Numbered from the stretch's first letter, positions 10,321 to 20,785 are shown. The stretch is 64,000 bases of DNA from Valencia hispanica (GCA_963556495.2 OY747705.1:22702501-22766500), one strand, 5' to 3'. Program-made: numbers and translations. The notes: generated from the letters alone by a model not told the origin.

Positions 10321-11955
10321 TACACTCAACAAAAATATAAACACAACACCTTTGTTTCGTCTCCCATTTTTCATGAGATGGACTTAAAGATCTAAAATTC
10401 ATTCCAGATACACAACATTACCATTTCTCTCAAACATTGTTCACAAATCAGTCTAAATATGTGATAGTGAGCACTTCTGCTTTGCTGAGATAATCCATCC
10501 CACCTCACAGGTATGCCACATCAAGATGCTGATCTGACATCATGATTAGTGCACAGGTGTACCTTATACTGCCCACAATAAAAGGCCACCCTGGAATGTG
10601 CAGTTTTTTGCTTTATTGGGGGTCTGGGGACTCAGAACCGGTCAGTATCTGGTGTGACCACCATTTGCCTCATGCAGTGCAACACAACTTCTTCGCATAG
10701 AGTTTATCAGATTGTCAATTGTGGCCTGTGGAATGTTGGTCCACTCCTCTTCAATGGCTGTGCGAAGTTGTTGGATATTAGTGGGAACTGGTACACGCTC
10801 TCGTATATGCCGGTCAAGCACATCCCAAACATGCTCAATGGGTGACATGTCCGGTCAGTATGCTGGCCATGCAAGAACTGGGACATTTTCAGCTTCCAAG
10901 AATTGTGTACAGATCCTTGCAACATGGGGCTGTGCATTATCTTGCTGAAACATGAGGTGATGTTCATGGATGTATGGCACAACAATGGGCCTCAGGATCT
11001 CATCACGGTATCTCTGTGCATTCAAAATGCCATCAATAAAATGCACCTATGTTCTTCGTCCATAACAGATGCCTGCCCATACCATAACCCCACGACCACC
11101 ATGGGCCACTCGATCCACAACATTGACATCAGCAAAGCGCTCAGCCACACAACGCCACACACGCTGTCTGCCATCTGCCCTGAACAATGTAAACCGAGAT
11201 TCATCCGTGAAGAGAACACCTCTCCAACGTGCCAGATGCCATCAAATGTAAGCATTTGCCCACTCAAGTCTGTTACGGCGACGAGCTGGAGTCAGGTCAA
11301 GACCCCGATGAGGACGACGAGCATGCAGTTGAGCTTCCCTGAGACGGTTTCTGACAGTTTGTGCAGAAATTATTTGGTTATGCAAACCAATTGTTTCAGG
11401 AGTTGTCTGAGTGGCTGGTCTCAGACGATCTTGGAGGTGAACCTGCTGGATGTGGAGGTCCTGGGCTGGTGTGGGTACACGTGGTCTGCGGTTGTGAGGC
11501 CGGTTGGATGTACTGCCATATTCTCTGAAACGCCTTTGGAGACGGCTTATGGTGGAGAAATGAACATTCAATGCACGAGCAACAGATCTGGTTGACATTC
11601 CTGCTGTCAGCATGCCAATTGCACGCTCCCTCAATGCTTGTGGCATCTGTGGCATTTTGCTGTGAGACAAAACTGCACATTCCAGGGTGGCCTTTTATTG
11701 TGGGCAGTATAAGGTACACCTGTGCACTAATCATGATGTCAGATCAGCATCTTGATGTGGCACACCTGTGAGGTGGGATGGATTATCTCAGCAAAGCAGA
11801 AGTGCTCACTATCACACATTTAGACTGATTTGTGAACAATGTTTGAGAGAAATGGTAATATTGTGTATCTGGAATGAATTTTAGATCTTTAAGTCCATCT
11901 CATGAAAAATGGGAGCAGAAACAAAGGTGTTGCGTTTATATTTTTGTTGAGTGTA
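10321..11955 (-). mobile_element. Complete Tc1 element with ~285-bp inverted repeats
   Basis: It begins TA-CACTCAACAAAAATATA and ends with the inverse, flanked by TA at 10321-10322 and 11954-11955. The inverted repeats (10321 to about 10607, and about 11671 to 11955) differ at only a handful of positions, so the copy is fairly young. The single-frame transposase at 10642-11670 has three stops. It sits inside an older Tc1-like element. Confidence 0.9.
10642..11670 (-). pseudogene. Tc1 transposase (DD34E), three nonsense mutations
   Basis: One frame of 343 codons runs across the whole span without an indel. It starts MSHSKMPQMPQALRERAIGM with an N-terminal paired-type helix-turn-helix region. 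It has the catalytic blocks TDES (first D), QQDN (second D) and SPIEH (E), with 34 residues between the second D and the E, the Tc1 spacing. Stops interrupt it at 11242-11244 (TGA), 11047-11049 (TAG) and 10855-10857 (TGA); the first fits a CGA to TGA decay at a CpG. The enzyme would cut and paste the element at TA sites. As it stands no full-length protein is possible, though the element could be moved in trans. Confidence 0.9.
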
Positions 11956-12289
11956 GGAAGTAGATATTGCTGATCTGGGTCAAAGCCCAGATCTGATTTG
12001 AAACAGGTTGTAGATGCAAGAACCGCCCTCAAACAATCTCAGAGATGAAAGTGAAAATAACGATATGTCAGAGAGCAGTAAATGGTTCCAAGAAACAGCT
12101 CACCAAAGTTATTTCAGCTAAAAGGTTTAAGACTAGCTATTAGGAAACAGAGTGTTCAAAAATTTTCCTCAGTTGGAAAACACAAAATAAAAAAAGGTCA
12201 TTATTTGACGTTTATCCAAAATAAATAAGATTAGACATCAATATGTGGACATTTCTTGTTCAAGAACTAAATGCTTAATAGGGCTTGTG

Positions 12290-12385
12290 ATGGACTAGCC
12301 AACTGTCCAGGGTATCTCCGCCGATCATCAAATGATCGAGACCTTACAGTGATAGGTGGGTATAGACAATCGATGGATGAATTAT
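12290..12385 (+). mobile_element. Degraded Rex3/RTE-like 3' tail
   Basis: 'ttgtgatggactagccaact' followed by 'gtccagggtatctccg' and a 'ggtgggtatagacaatcgat' end is a decayed copy of the same tail as at 2745-2905, ending in GATGGATGAA. A short insertion interrupts the middle. Confidence 0.5.
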
Positions 12386-13169
12386 TGTTTAAATGGATGC
12401 CCTAATGTTTTAAAGCTGCAGTCCAGAGTATTTGAGGGAGAGAGATTTTTTGAATCCAAGGGCCCTCCCAAAATACTACCCCCTAGTGGAGCACTAGCCT
12501 TTTATCATAGTATTGAACCCCACTATCATTTTAAAGATTTATAAAACTTTGATACATAAATGTATTCTCCAGACTGCAGCTTCAAAATCCTGAGCACATC
12601 TCAAAATAAACAAAGACCAATCTCAAAACCCCCTGCCTCACAACAGACAACTGGGGGATCTTTAATCACTTCACCTCACATCCTTCCTACTTTCTTATTT
12701 AACATATTTGAAAATGGAGCGAGCCAGCTGTGCATCACAAGCGTTAACATGTGCAAATGCACTTCATATGTACATCTGTGAGTTTCCGAGGGTGTAGAGG
12801 CCTAATTATAGTCACTCATGTGTCACTGTGTAGGTGTAATTGGAAAATCATCATGGTAAGTGACTAAACATGTAGGTCTAATTGGCAAGTGAGCAAGTCC
12901 TGCAGCTGTGCCCCCTGCAAACAGCGTAGGTGGGGGAAGTAACATCAACAAAACAGACAGCAAGGAGACCTTGATGTTTATTTGTTTATTGGTTTCTGCA
13001 GCTTCCAAAATTTTAATATGAGTACAAATATTTAGTGGTGAAGAAAGCTTTGATTTAACTCAGACGACAGGTTTGGATCATTATCCTGCTGAAAGATCAG
13101 CAGCATCAACATTTTCTAAGAACAATGTCCTGTTATGTAGTGAGGCAGCATCAGAAGTAAATGTAAAAC
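12386..13169. other. No gene seen
   Basis: Unremarkable sequence. A short imperfect repeat ('gtaggtgtaattgg' at 12829, 'gtaggtctaattgg' at 12870) is the only structure noticed. Confidence 0.45.
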
Positions 13170-13176
13170 GTGTTCT

Positions 13177-13908
13177 GTGTGTTTGGACTGTTTTGATTCA
13201 GTCAAAATGTCGGGATTGTCAAAAATATTGCCATCACCTAAACCTTCAACTTGCATGTTGGACTCAGTCCCAAACCAATTATTTAAACAAGTGTTCCCTT
13301 TGATTACAGCCCCCATTTTAGATATCATGAATCAATCCTTAGTAAATAGATACGTACCACAGGATTTAAAGGTTGCTGTAAATAAACCTTTACTTAAGAA
13401 ACTTTCTCTCAATCAAGATGACTTAATAAATTATATACCTATATTTGATCTTGCTTTCTTATCTAAAATCTATCAGCAAATAGTTGCTAATCAAGTGTGT
13501 GAGCATCCAAACAGTAACAACATGTTTGAATAGTTTCAGTCAGGTTTTAGAGCTCATCATAGCACTGAAGCAACACTGGTGAAGGTTACTAATGATATTC
13601 TCATGGCCTCAGATAATGGACTGGTGTCTGTTCTGGTGTTGTTAGATCTCAGTGCTGCTTTTGACACAGTCAATCACAATATCCTCTTAGAAAGGCTTGA
13701 ACACATTGCATGGATCAAAGGAACAGCACTAGGCTGGTTTGTTATGTTGATGATGTGCAACTATATTTATCCATAGATCCTGATCAATCCAATCAGTTAG
13801 ATAGATCACATGCATATCTTGAAGACATAATAACATGGATGACTCTAAACTTTCCACTTGAAATTCTGACAAGACTGACTTTGTCATCTTTGGACCAGAA
13901 GCTCTAAA
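13177..13908 (+). pseudogene. L2 LINE reverse transcriptase, fingers and palm (broken)
   Basis: 13177-13533 encodes the RT finger region ending LSKIYQQIVANQ. After a stop, 13535-13740 continues with SGFRAHHSTEATLVKVTND and the motif A block LLDLSAAFDTVNHN, whose catalytic aspartate is in AFDTV. At about 13740 the frame jumps straight to YVDDVQLYLS, the equivalent of the YADD active site. The thumb-side half of the palm between motifs A and C (normally with PQGSVLGP) is therefore deleted. This is the enzyme of target-primed reverse transcription in L2/CR1 elements; here it is inactive. The reading continues into the following pieces at 15530 and 16626. Confidence 0.85.
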
Positions 13909-14060
13909 ATAAAAACTGCTTAGTCAATCATTTCATCTGGGTGGCATTACATTGGCCTCTGGTAATAAACTAAGGAACCATGGTGTTATTTTTTTTTTAA
14001 CAAATCATGACATTCAAATCCCATATTAAATAGGTTTCTAGGATTTCCTTCTTTTACCTC

Positions 14061-14068
14061 CAGAATAT
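14061..14068. repeat. 8-bp target-site duplication CAGAATAT (left)
   Basis: Identical to 15530-15537. Together they bracket the hAT element 14069-15529; removing one copy restores the L2 text across the junction. Confidence 0.9.
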
Positions 14069-15529
14069 CAGAGGTGGAAAGAATACTAAAATATTCTACT
14101 CAAGTAAAAGTACTACTACTGTGATGAAATTTTACTCAAGTACAAGTAAAATTACCAACCTGAAAATTTATTCAAGTAAAAGTAAAAAGTAGCTTCGTTA
14201 AAATGTACTCAGGGTAAAAGTTACTTAGTTACTTTTTTGACAGCAGTAAGACTGTCTCTCCTGAGTAGTGCAAGAAAGACAATGGGACATAAATCTTTAA
14301 GTAGTTGCTTTTTCATAAAATAACTTCTTCAAAAAGTGCAATTGCAGATCAACTACAAATTTATAAATCAAAATGGGTAACAGTAACAGTCAAAAGTGCT
14401 CCGACTTTCCCCAAATGACCCAAAGAAGACTAAACTGACCGGTACCATCACAATGTTTGTAAGACAAAACTATGCCATTTTTGATGAGACTGTGTTATAC
14501 CTGTCAGATATTAGAACATGTTAAATAAACTTAAAACTTGTCCAAAAAAACATTGCAGCTGCTAAAAAATATAGTTTTCATTTTTTCAAAATTGCCCTTC
14601 CCTAATGTACTTCTAGATTACGGTTCCTTTATTTGTGTCCATACTGTTCATTTTACTGCAGTTAATTATTAAAGTCAGTAGAATTCATCCTTGCTTGCTT
14701 TGCAGTAAAGTATTTTCTGTTTTGGAAAATAAACTTCTAGCATCTTAATAGATCTATATGGTGAATTTTTTAAATTTTAGATATTCTAAATCACGCTAAA
14801 ATTCCCAACAAATCACCCAGCATTAGTACACAAATGCTTGTTGAAAAACAATAAAACCGGACTATATAATTTATTTTCAAATCCCCCCCACATGGCTCAC
14901 AACCCGGACAGAATGTGAAAAGTGAACAGGTCAGTGAAAAAGAAGATATTTACTCGCGTCATTCACTGATGTATTTGATTAACTTGAGCACCGCATTTAA
15001 TTAAACTATGACTTGACCATGACAGTAGTTTAGCTTAACTTACCTCTACATGCTTGCGCAGGGTTGATGTGGAATTTTTTTAGAAGCAGTTACCATAGTC
15101 TCTCTGGGCAAACATAATAATGCTGTTGCCTTTCTTGAACTGAAGCTGAAGTGGTCACTTAAATACGGCCAGGGGTTAACATGGTTTTCTTTTACTTTAT
15201 CTTTATTCGACGGGGTCTCTTTAATCGCGTCGATATATACTGATGTGGTGGTTCCATCTTTATCCTTCTTAGCACTAGTTCTCTTATCCATCATGCATTG
15301 CAGCATTTCCGGGGTGCAATATTTTCAATCATGTTAATTTGATTTTTTTTTTTTTACCCAGTGACAGATATAATTGAAAATGTAGCAAAGTACAATACTT
15401 TTGAAAAAACATACTTAAGTAAAAGTAAAATTACAGACTTTTAATAGGACTTCAAAAAGTACAATTACACATAAAACGTACTCAATTACAGTAACGCAAG
15501 TAAATGTAATTGGTTACTTTCCACCTCTG
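14069..15529 (-). mobile_element. Tol2-like hAT transposon, deletion derivative
   Basis: Ends CAGAGGTGGAAAG and CTTTCCACCTCTG, flanked by the 8-bp duplication CAGAATAT. The subterminal DNA is packed with 'ACTCAAGTAAAAGTA' motifs and their inverses, the signature of Tol2-type hAT elements. At 1461 bp it is far shorter than an autonomous copy (about 4.7 kb for Tol2) and keeps only a transposase 5' exon, so it is non-autonomous. Confidence 0.88.
15046..15306 (-). pseudogene. hAT transposase exon 1 with BED-type zinc finger (broken)
   Basis: The frame starts at 15306 and has a lysine-rich N-terminus, then NPWPYLSDHFSFSS and ALLCLPR, matching the start of a BED zinc finger (aromatic pair, then C..C). 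A one-base frameshift near 15085 moves the rest (KNSTSTLRKHVE, which includes the finger histidine) into another frame. The exon ends at an 'AG|GTAAGT' donor near 15045. This is the normal layout of Tol2-type genes, where exon 1 carries the DNA-binding finger. The remaining exons with the RNase-H-like catalytic core and dimerisation region are missing. Confidence 0.75.
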
Positions 15530-15628
15530 CAGAATATTGCCAAAATTAGAAACATCCTGTCCAGGAGTGATGCTGAAAAACTAGTCCATGCATTTGTTAC
15601 CTCAAGGCTGGACTACTGTAATTCAGCA
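15530..15628 (+). pseudogene. L2 LINE reverse transcriptase fragment, continued
   Basis: Plus-strand text encodes QNIAKIRNILSRSDAEKLVH and then AFVTSRLDYCNS, the post-palm segment of L2 ORF2 ('RLDYCN' is a family landmark). It continues the frame interrupted at 14068 and stops where the antisense L2 begins. Confidence 0.85.
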
Positions 15629-15793
15629 AAGCAAGGCCAGTTTATGTGTATAGCACACTTTCAACAACAAGGCAATTCAAGGTTGCTCTATGATTATGTG
15701 ATCAAATAAAAACAACAGTAAAACCATAAAACAACATCAGACACATAACATACAACACATAAAAAATATGACATTCCAGCTGTTATTAATCGC

Positions 15794-15950
15794 TTACTCA
15801 AAGGCAACTCTAAACAGGTGGGTTTTTAGTTTTGATTTAAAGGAACTCAGAGTTTCAGCAGCTTTGTAGTTGTCTGGAAGTTTGTTCCAGATAAGGGGAG
15901 AATAAAAACTAAGAGCTCCTTCTCCATGCTTGATTCCAATACTAGGGATG
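15794..15950 (-). pseudogene. L2 LINE ORF2 C-terminus
   Basis: The minus-strand frame ends in SFYSPLIWNKLPDNYK and LSSFKSKLKTHLF before a stop at 15794. This WNxLP...FKxxLKTHLF tail is the standard C-terminus of L2-type ORF2 proteins. The upstream part is cut by the MITE at 15959. Confidence 0.8.
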
Positions 15951-15958
15951 ATAAGTAG

Positions 15959-16369
15959 CAGTGGCGGTTCTAGACCAAATACACCAGGGGAGCCATGGTG
16001 GGGCCAGTGTTTTCTCAAGGGGGCACAGAACAAAAAACAAAAAAACAGGGCAATATTTCACAGTTTAATTTATTACGTGTGTCACATAACCATATACAGT
16101 TCCAAAGTTGCAGGTTGCAGACCCCTGATCTAGTAGTTGAAAACAGCAATCCTATCTCAATACAGCAACTTATTTTTTTTAATTAATTGAGAAATTAAAA
16201 CTGTGAAGGTAAAAAATGAAATTGGTCCAAGGGATGGATTAGCCATGGTTTTTGTTCCAGTGCATTTCATGATAAGACGCTGATTTAATATTATCTCATC
16301 AGTACAGGGGCCAAGACCAGTTCTACAGGGGCACTGGCCCCTGTTAGCCCCTGTCTAGAACTGCCCATG
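15959..16369. mobile_element. hAT-like MITE (~411 bp)
   Basis: Begins CAGTGGCGGTTCTAGAC and ends with the near-inverse GTCTAGAACTGCCCATG, flanked by ATAAGTAG (15951-15958) and ATTAGTAG (16370-16377), an 8-bp duplication with one mismatch. A long A-rich tract fills the left half. There is no coding capacity, and the family name is unknown to me. Confidence 0.7.
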
Positions 16370-16625
16370 ATTAGTAGACTAGAGTTTGAAGAACTGCATT
16401 GTCTGGGGGGTTGATATACTGACAACAGATCTTCAACATACTTTGGTCCTTAGCCATTCAATTATTTATAAACTAGTTAAATATTCTGAAGTATATTCTC
16501 TTTGTGACAGGGAGCCAGTGTAAGGGCTTTAGAACTGGGGTGATGTCCTCTACTTTCCTAGTTCTAGTGAGGACATGAGCAGCAGCATTCTGGATCATCT
16601 GGAGCTGTCTGATTGAAAGACAGTC

Positions 16626-17121
16626 CACAAAAGTTCACAAAATGAAATTAAAAGTCTTCAGTTGATCCAAAATGCTGCAGCAACAGTTCTGATGAATATT
16701 AAAAAGAGAGATCACATTTCTTCTGTTTTAGCTTCCCTTCATTGGCTCAGAAATGCAACTTTCAGCTCAATTTTCTTAAGATATGTCCTCTGGCATCAGA
16801 AAAATGCAACAAGAACATGAAAAACGATTTTCATTGGAGTGGGTCTTTAATAATCAAGCTCCATCATACATTAGAGATCTGATTGTTTCATATGTTCCTA
16901 ACAGAGCACTTTGCTCTCAGACTGCAGGTTTACTTGTAGTTCCTAGGATTTCTAAAAGTAGAATGGGAGGTAGATTTTTTAGTTATCAGGCTCCTCTCCT
17001 GTGGAACCAGCTCCCAGTTTTAGTTCATGAGGCAGACACTCTGTCTACTTTTAAGGCCAGGCTTAAAACTGTCCTTTTTGATAAAGCATATCCTGCATAT
17101 CATCCTGAGTCATCTCTGTAG
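16626..17121 (+). pseudogene. L2 LINE ORF2 C-terminal part
   Basis: The frame resumes with a decayed LIQNAA-type block, then (16783-17121) NNQAPSYIRDLIVSYVPNR, SQTAGLLVVPRI, APLLWNQLPVLV and LSTFKARLKTVLFDKAY, ending in TAG. These are the standard L2 C-terminal motifs. The stop codon overlaps the 8-bp duplication CTCTGTAG of the hAT inserted at 17122. Confidence 0.85.
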
Positions 17122-17624
17122 CAATGTTCCCTCTAATTTTTCATGTGTCTGAGCAAACACACAAACGTGTGCACTGTGGTCATACCAGCATCGCATCCAT
17201 CCAGTTTACATATTTTATTAAAATAATCAAATTACAGCATTTACATTTCTGTGAGAATACTTTTTAATTCAGTACATTATCCCACTTACAATGAAAATGA
17301 CAAAGATCTCATTCATGACATGTGTAGTGTGTTAACACTATTGTAACTGTGGAGAAACATGAACTCCCAAGTAAGCCAAGCTAACTGTGAACTCAAATTT
17401 TGAAAACACACTTAACATTTTTATTATAAAGATTTGACTTGTATTATAAGCATGAGCCATTGTGTGAAGCTCTTGCTGAGTATTGGCTGTGGTCTGGGAG
17501 AGGGTCCTGTAACTCTTTGTCTGCAAAATACAGTATATAATCACACGATCATTTGTATTTCTGCTACTAATAAACTGGTGACAGTATTTAATGATCCATT
17601 TTCATAAATGAACATTGTAAATGG

Positions 17625-17940
17625 ATGACAGATGGCCGCTCCTACTGAGCCTGGTTCTATTGGAGGTTTCTTTCTGTAAAAGAAGAGTTTTTCCTCTCTA
17701 CCATCGCTACATGCTTGCTCATAATGAGGGATTGCTGAGGGATTGCTGTGGTTGGAAAGTCTGCATCAAGGGGGCAAACCTCCCGCCAATGACTGACGCA
17801 ATGTGCTGGGATTCCTTAAATAGGAAACTTTTTAACTGATTGGAATGTTTGTATAAATGTATTGAAATGACTTCTTGTTAAGAGCCTTGAGATGACATCT
17901 GTTGTGAATTGGCGCTATATAAATAAACTGAATTGAATTG
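17625..17940 (+). mobile_element. L2-like 3' UTR tail inserted in the hAT
   Basis: The run from 'cctactgagcctggttctat' to 'gttgtgaattggcgctatat' and 'aaataaactgaattgaattg' is the standard 3' UTR of a teleost L2-like LINE, with its short tandem tail. It carries no coding sequence. The 5' boundary is approximate. Confidence 0.7.
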
Positions 17941-18005
17941 AAAAATTAAATAAATGACACAAGATAAGCACAAATCCGATTGAGGACTTAAATTTCACTT
18001 TATTT

Positions 18006-18216
18006 TTTTCGTCTGTCCTTCTCACGTATCCAGCGGTTGTACACATTGTCCAGGTTGATGGCCTCATCTACTTGCAGCTTTGACTTTATGCGCATCAGCT
18101 GATCCAAATGGTCCAACTCAAGATGATTTCTCAATGCTGTTTTGATACGATTCATTAAACTAAAACCTCTTTCACAGTCTGCGCTGGATGCTTGAAATGT
18201 AGCACAAATCTTGATT
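18006..18216 (-). pseudogene. hAT transposase C-terminal dimerisation region
   Basis: The minus-strand frame reads through FQASSADCERGFSLMNRIKT and LDHLDQLMRIKSKLQVDEAI to a stop after YNRWIREKDRRK. The ERGFS-MN-IKT...L-LMRI pattern is the conserved C-terminal dimerisation segment of hAT transposases, here of the type found in ZNF862/KIAA1586-like families. The frame is open across this exon, but no DDE/RNase-H core is present upstream. Confidence 0.8.
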
Positions 18217-19307
18217 GATTAGCTGCGTAAATACGGATGTGAATCGCATCATTGGCTGGAGCAGCCAGCCACTGGTCACTCAGTGACATAAACGTTATTG
18301 TCTTGAAGCGAAATCTTTTAACCCAAATGGAAAATCAAATGGATTTATTCACACAGTATGAGCAGGTCAACTACAGCCCTGCTGACTGACAGGAGCAGCA
18401 CTGCTATGTTCCCTTTGCAGGTTAAATGCTCAATTCTGATTTCTTGTTAAAATCGATTTTCCTATTCAAAGTTTTTTTCTTTTGTGGCGGCTGAAACAAT
18501 CCAGTAATAAAGTTACAAACTAAGATTGACAATAATGAGCCCGTTTCTGAGAGGAATAAAAAGAAAACTTCAGATGTTTTCAAAACATTCCATAATCCCC
18601 TTTTCATTAAAGAAAATTCCACCAAAACACTACAGAATTTCTAAATAAAGCAAGCACATTTCACAGCGCACGAACTTGGCGCTGTCAGCCGCTCTGTGCA
18701 CAGACGAAAGCGCTCCGCTCCTATAACAGGAAGATCTGAGTTTGTGTCTGGGTTAATTTTTGTTTTTTTGCCTTAGTCTTATTTGCATACCTGTGTCTAT
18801 ATTTAATTTTGACCCTGTAGACCACATAACCTATCTATCGGGTTTGGAAAAAAGATAGAATTGTGCTGTTCAAACTGTCCTAAAAATCAGATATGGGCAA
18901 AAATGCCAGATTGGATGCACATTTGCCTCCAGCGTGAACATCTATCTGTAAAAGAAGATGTCTCTCATTTTAACAAACCGACACACAGCAGGAAGTCCAT
19001 GACAGCTATATAGTTACTGTGTTGTGTCAGTGTACGGGTCTCTGCCGCATTTATATGGCAATAAATAACCATGGATAACGGGTTCGGACGAGTGTGTGTT
19101 TTTCTAATTGGACTGGAGCAGGGCCACCGCTGGAACTGTAAATCGGTGCATATGCTGATTGATACTGCAAAAATATCACAGAATAAATTATTTGTTTGTT
19201 GTTTTGGGTTTTTTTCCAATTCAGGTTCGATTTTTTTTTTTTTTTCTGTGCGTGAGGACTGTCAGCAGTGCACAATTGCTCACGCTCGCGGCTTAGAGGG
19301 AACATTG

Positions 19308-19800
19308 CTCTGTAGTAATGCTGCTATAACCTTAGAAGGTTGGAAGATAGACTGACCACTTTTTTCACTCTGCTAATTTCCTCTTCGACTACTCTACATA
19401 ATTTGCTGTTATTTCTTTGTTTTCTCTCAATGTTTTCTCTCTATAGATGCTACACCTGGTCTGGCATTCGGCTGGGCTGTGGTGCCTTGTTGGAGGGGGG
19501 CATCAACTGGGATGATGCTCCCAGTAGCTGAACATTCTGCATGTCCTGTTATCAACTTTTCACTTTCTTTAGCATAGAAAGTACTCTTACAGTTATGTTG
19601 TTCTTTCTGTGTCTCTACTCTGTGTTCTCAAACCCAGACTTGTACCAGCTCGTACTGAGCCAGGTTCTGCTAGAGGTTTTTTCCTATTAAAGGGGAGTTT
19701 TTCCTCTCCACTGTTGTTACATGCTTGCTCTGTATGGGGGATTGCTGTGAAGTCAATGACACAATGCAGTATACTGTCTACTGTTGCTACATGTTGGTGG
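19308..19800 (+). mobile_element. L2 LINE 3' UTR, end of the nested host
   Basis: After the right copy of CTCTGTAG the L2 text continues through 'cctggtctggcattcggctg', 'actgagccaggttctgctag' and 'gttacatgcttgctctg', familiar 3' UTR blocks of this LINE. No tail repeat is obvious, so the 3' end is approximate. Confidence 0.7.
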
Positions 19801-20085
19801 CATGACAATTATGGGTCCTTAACCAGCTGAGGGCTCAGTGGCTGAGACAAATAGGCATCTGTCTCCCAACATAATTTTACCCCAGGAAACAACTTAATTG
19901 ATCAATAAATTCTAAACGACTTACAAAGTAAAGTATATTAAAAAAAAGCTTCAGTCACATTTACATTTATTGCTAGGCATACAAGTTACTGTGACAGTGT
20001 ACTCAAAGTAAAAGCTGGATTTTTCATTATGAGATTGTGTTACTGTGATGTATGATGAATTTGTTTCAAGCTTTTTATTGTTATG
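19801..20085. other. No gene seen
   Basis: Spacer between the L2 tail and a SINE. Confidence 0.45.
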
Positions 20086-20250
20086 CATATATATTTTTAT
20101 GGTGATAGTGATCTTTATTCATAGTACTCAGACAGGAAATGGGCAGAGAGAGAAGGGAGAAAAACTCTTAAAGTCAGGAATTGAATCCCAGATGTCTGCA
20201 CTAAGGACGAATGCCCTCTGTAAATGGGCCGTACCGCTACACCACCCTTC
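20086..20250 (-). mobile_element. tRNA-derived SINE
   Basis: On the minus strand TGGTGTAGCGGT (20233-20244) fits an RNA polymerase III A box and GGGATTCAATTCC (about 20178-20190) a B box, about 45 bp apart as in tRNA-headed SINEs. A GA-rich body and an AT tail follow to about 20086. The internal promoter looks decayed but recognisable. Confidence 0.65.
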
Positions 20251-20785
20251 ATCACATTTTGAAACTTTTGTACATTTTGAACAAGTGGAGTCAATACATT
20301 TTTCTTCAGTTATGTTAAAGCCTATAATTTAACATAGAGATATAACATGTAATATATGCAATAGTAGAATAAATCAACATTTATGGGTGACGCAAAGTTA
20401 ATGTTAGCTATCTAGAATAGATCTTCTCAGACATACTTCTCTGTTTGTCATTACAGAATACACGTTTATGTATTTTTGACAAATCTTGCCCTAAACCTTT
20501 TTTGACCATTCCTGAAAGCAGAACAGCTCTAGTTTCTTCAGGCTGGGGGATTTCCATCATCCATTAACACACACCACTGGTTTTCTGAAAGTCTCATCTC
20601 TGGACTTTGACAAGAACAGTCACAGGAATTTTAATGTTTCATTTAACCTATCCAAGTATCATTCTATGGGCTGTAGTCACGGGTAAATCTTCCACCTGCA
20701 AGAGTTTTTGGTTTCTGAAAAACAGAGATGCAGTTAACAAACTTCCCAGACTCAGTTGATTAATCACATTACTGAGTGTATTCCC
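20251..20785. other. No gene seen
   Basis: AT-rich sequence without a recognisable element. 20550-20720 has the texture of an old repeat, but I cannot assign it. Confidence 0.4.

Larger units (their letters stand above)
10040..12190 (+). mobile_element. Older Tc1-like remnant split by the 10321-11955 transposon
   Basis: 10165-10310 reads like a Tc1-family transposase segment on the plus strand ('gcaaggaggaaaccttg', 'ccagactaaagtttcc', 'agatgagtctaaagtgc', the last being the DESK block). The text resumes after 11955 with 'tcaaagcccagatctgattt', a decayed QSPDL block, and runs to about 12190. The two halves abut exactly at the TA target of the younger element. Both are full of stops. Confidence 0.6.
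15629..16625 (-). mobile_element. Antisense L2 LINE 3' copy, itself interrupted by a MITE
   Basis: 15629-15793 is the 3' UTR in reverse ('caaggccagtttatg', 'caacaaggcaattcaagg'), the same family as the copy running off the window at 63775. 15794-15950 is the ORF2 C-terminus. After the MITE (15959-16369) the antisense ORF continues through 16380-16625, with text matching the L2 segment around 'gggagccagtgtaag' and 'gcagcattctggat'. It is 5'-truncated, about 580 bp without the MITE. Confidence 0.75.
17122..19307 (-). mobile_element. hAT transposon with perfect 15-bp inverted ends
   Basis: CAATGTTCCCTCTAA at 17122-17136 is perfectly inverted at 19293-19307, and CTCTGTAG is duplicated at 17114-17121 and 19308-19315. 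Inside are a transposase C-terminal exon (about 18006-18216, minus strand) and an unrelated LINE 3' tail (about 17625-17940). Without that tail it is about 1.9 kb, so most of the transposase has been lost. Confidence 0.9.
13170..19800 (+). mobile_element. L2-type LINE, host of a nest of four or more insertions
   Basis: Pieces of one plus-strand L2 (Maui-like, CR1 clade) reverse transcriptase gene lie at 13177-14068, 15530-15628 and 16626-17121, with the 3' UTR at 19308 to about 19760. Each break coincides with an insertion: a Tol2-like hAT (14069-15529), an antisense L2 (about 15629-16625) and another hAT (17122-19307). The text resumes seamlessly after each hAT duplication. The copy is 5'-truncated, internally deleted in the palm domain, and full of frameshifts. 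Confidence 0.85.

Noticed and set aside
10903..11595. 230-codon plus-strand frame
   Set aside because: It lies entirely antisense to the Tc1 transposase pseudogene (10642-11670). Its length follows from the antisense of a coding frame.
20233..20244. Functional tRNA genes at the pol III boxes (also 21000-21045 and 43433-43508)
   Set aside because: The A and B boxes are embedded in SINE bodies, no cloverleaf with a proper acceptor stem can be drawn, and the copies sit in repeats.
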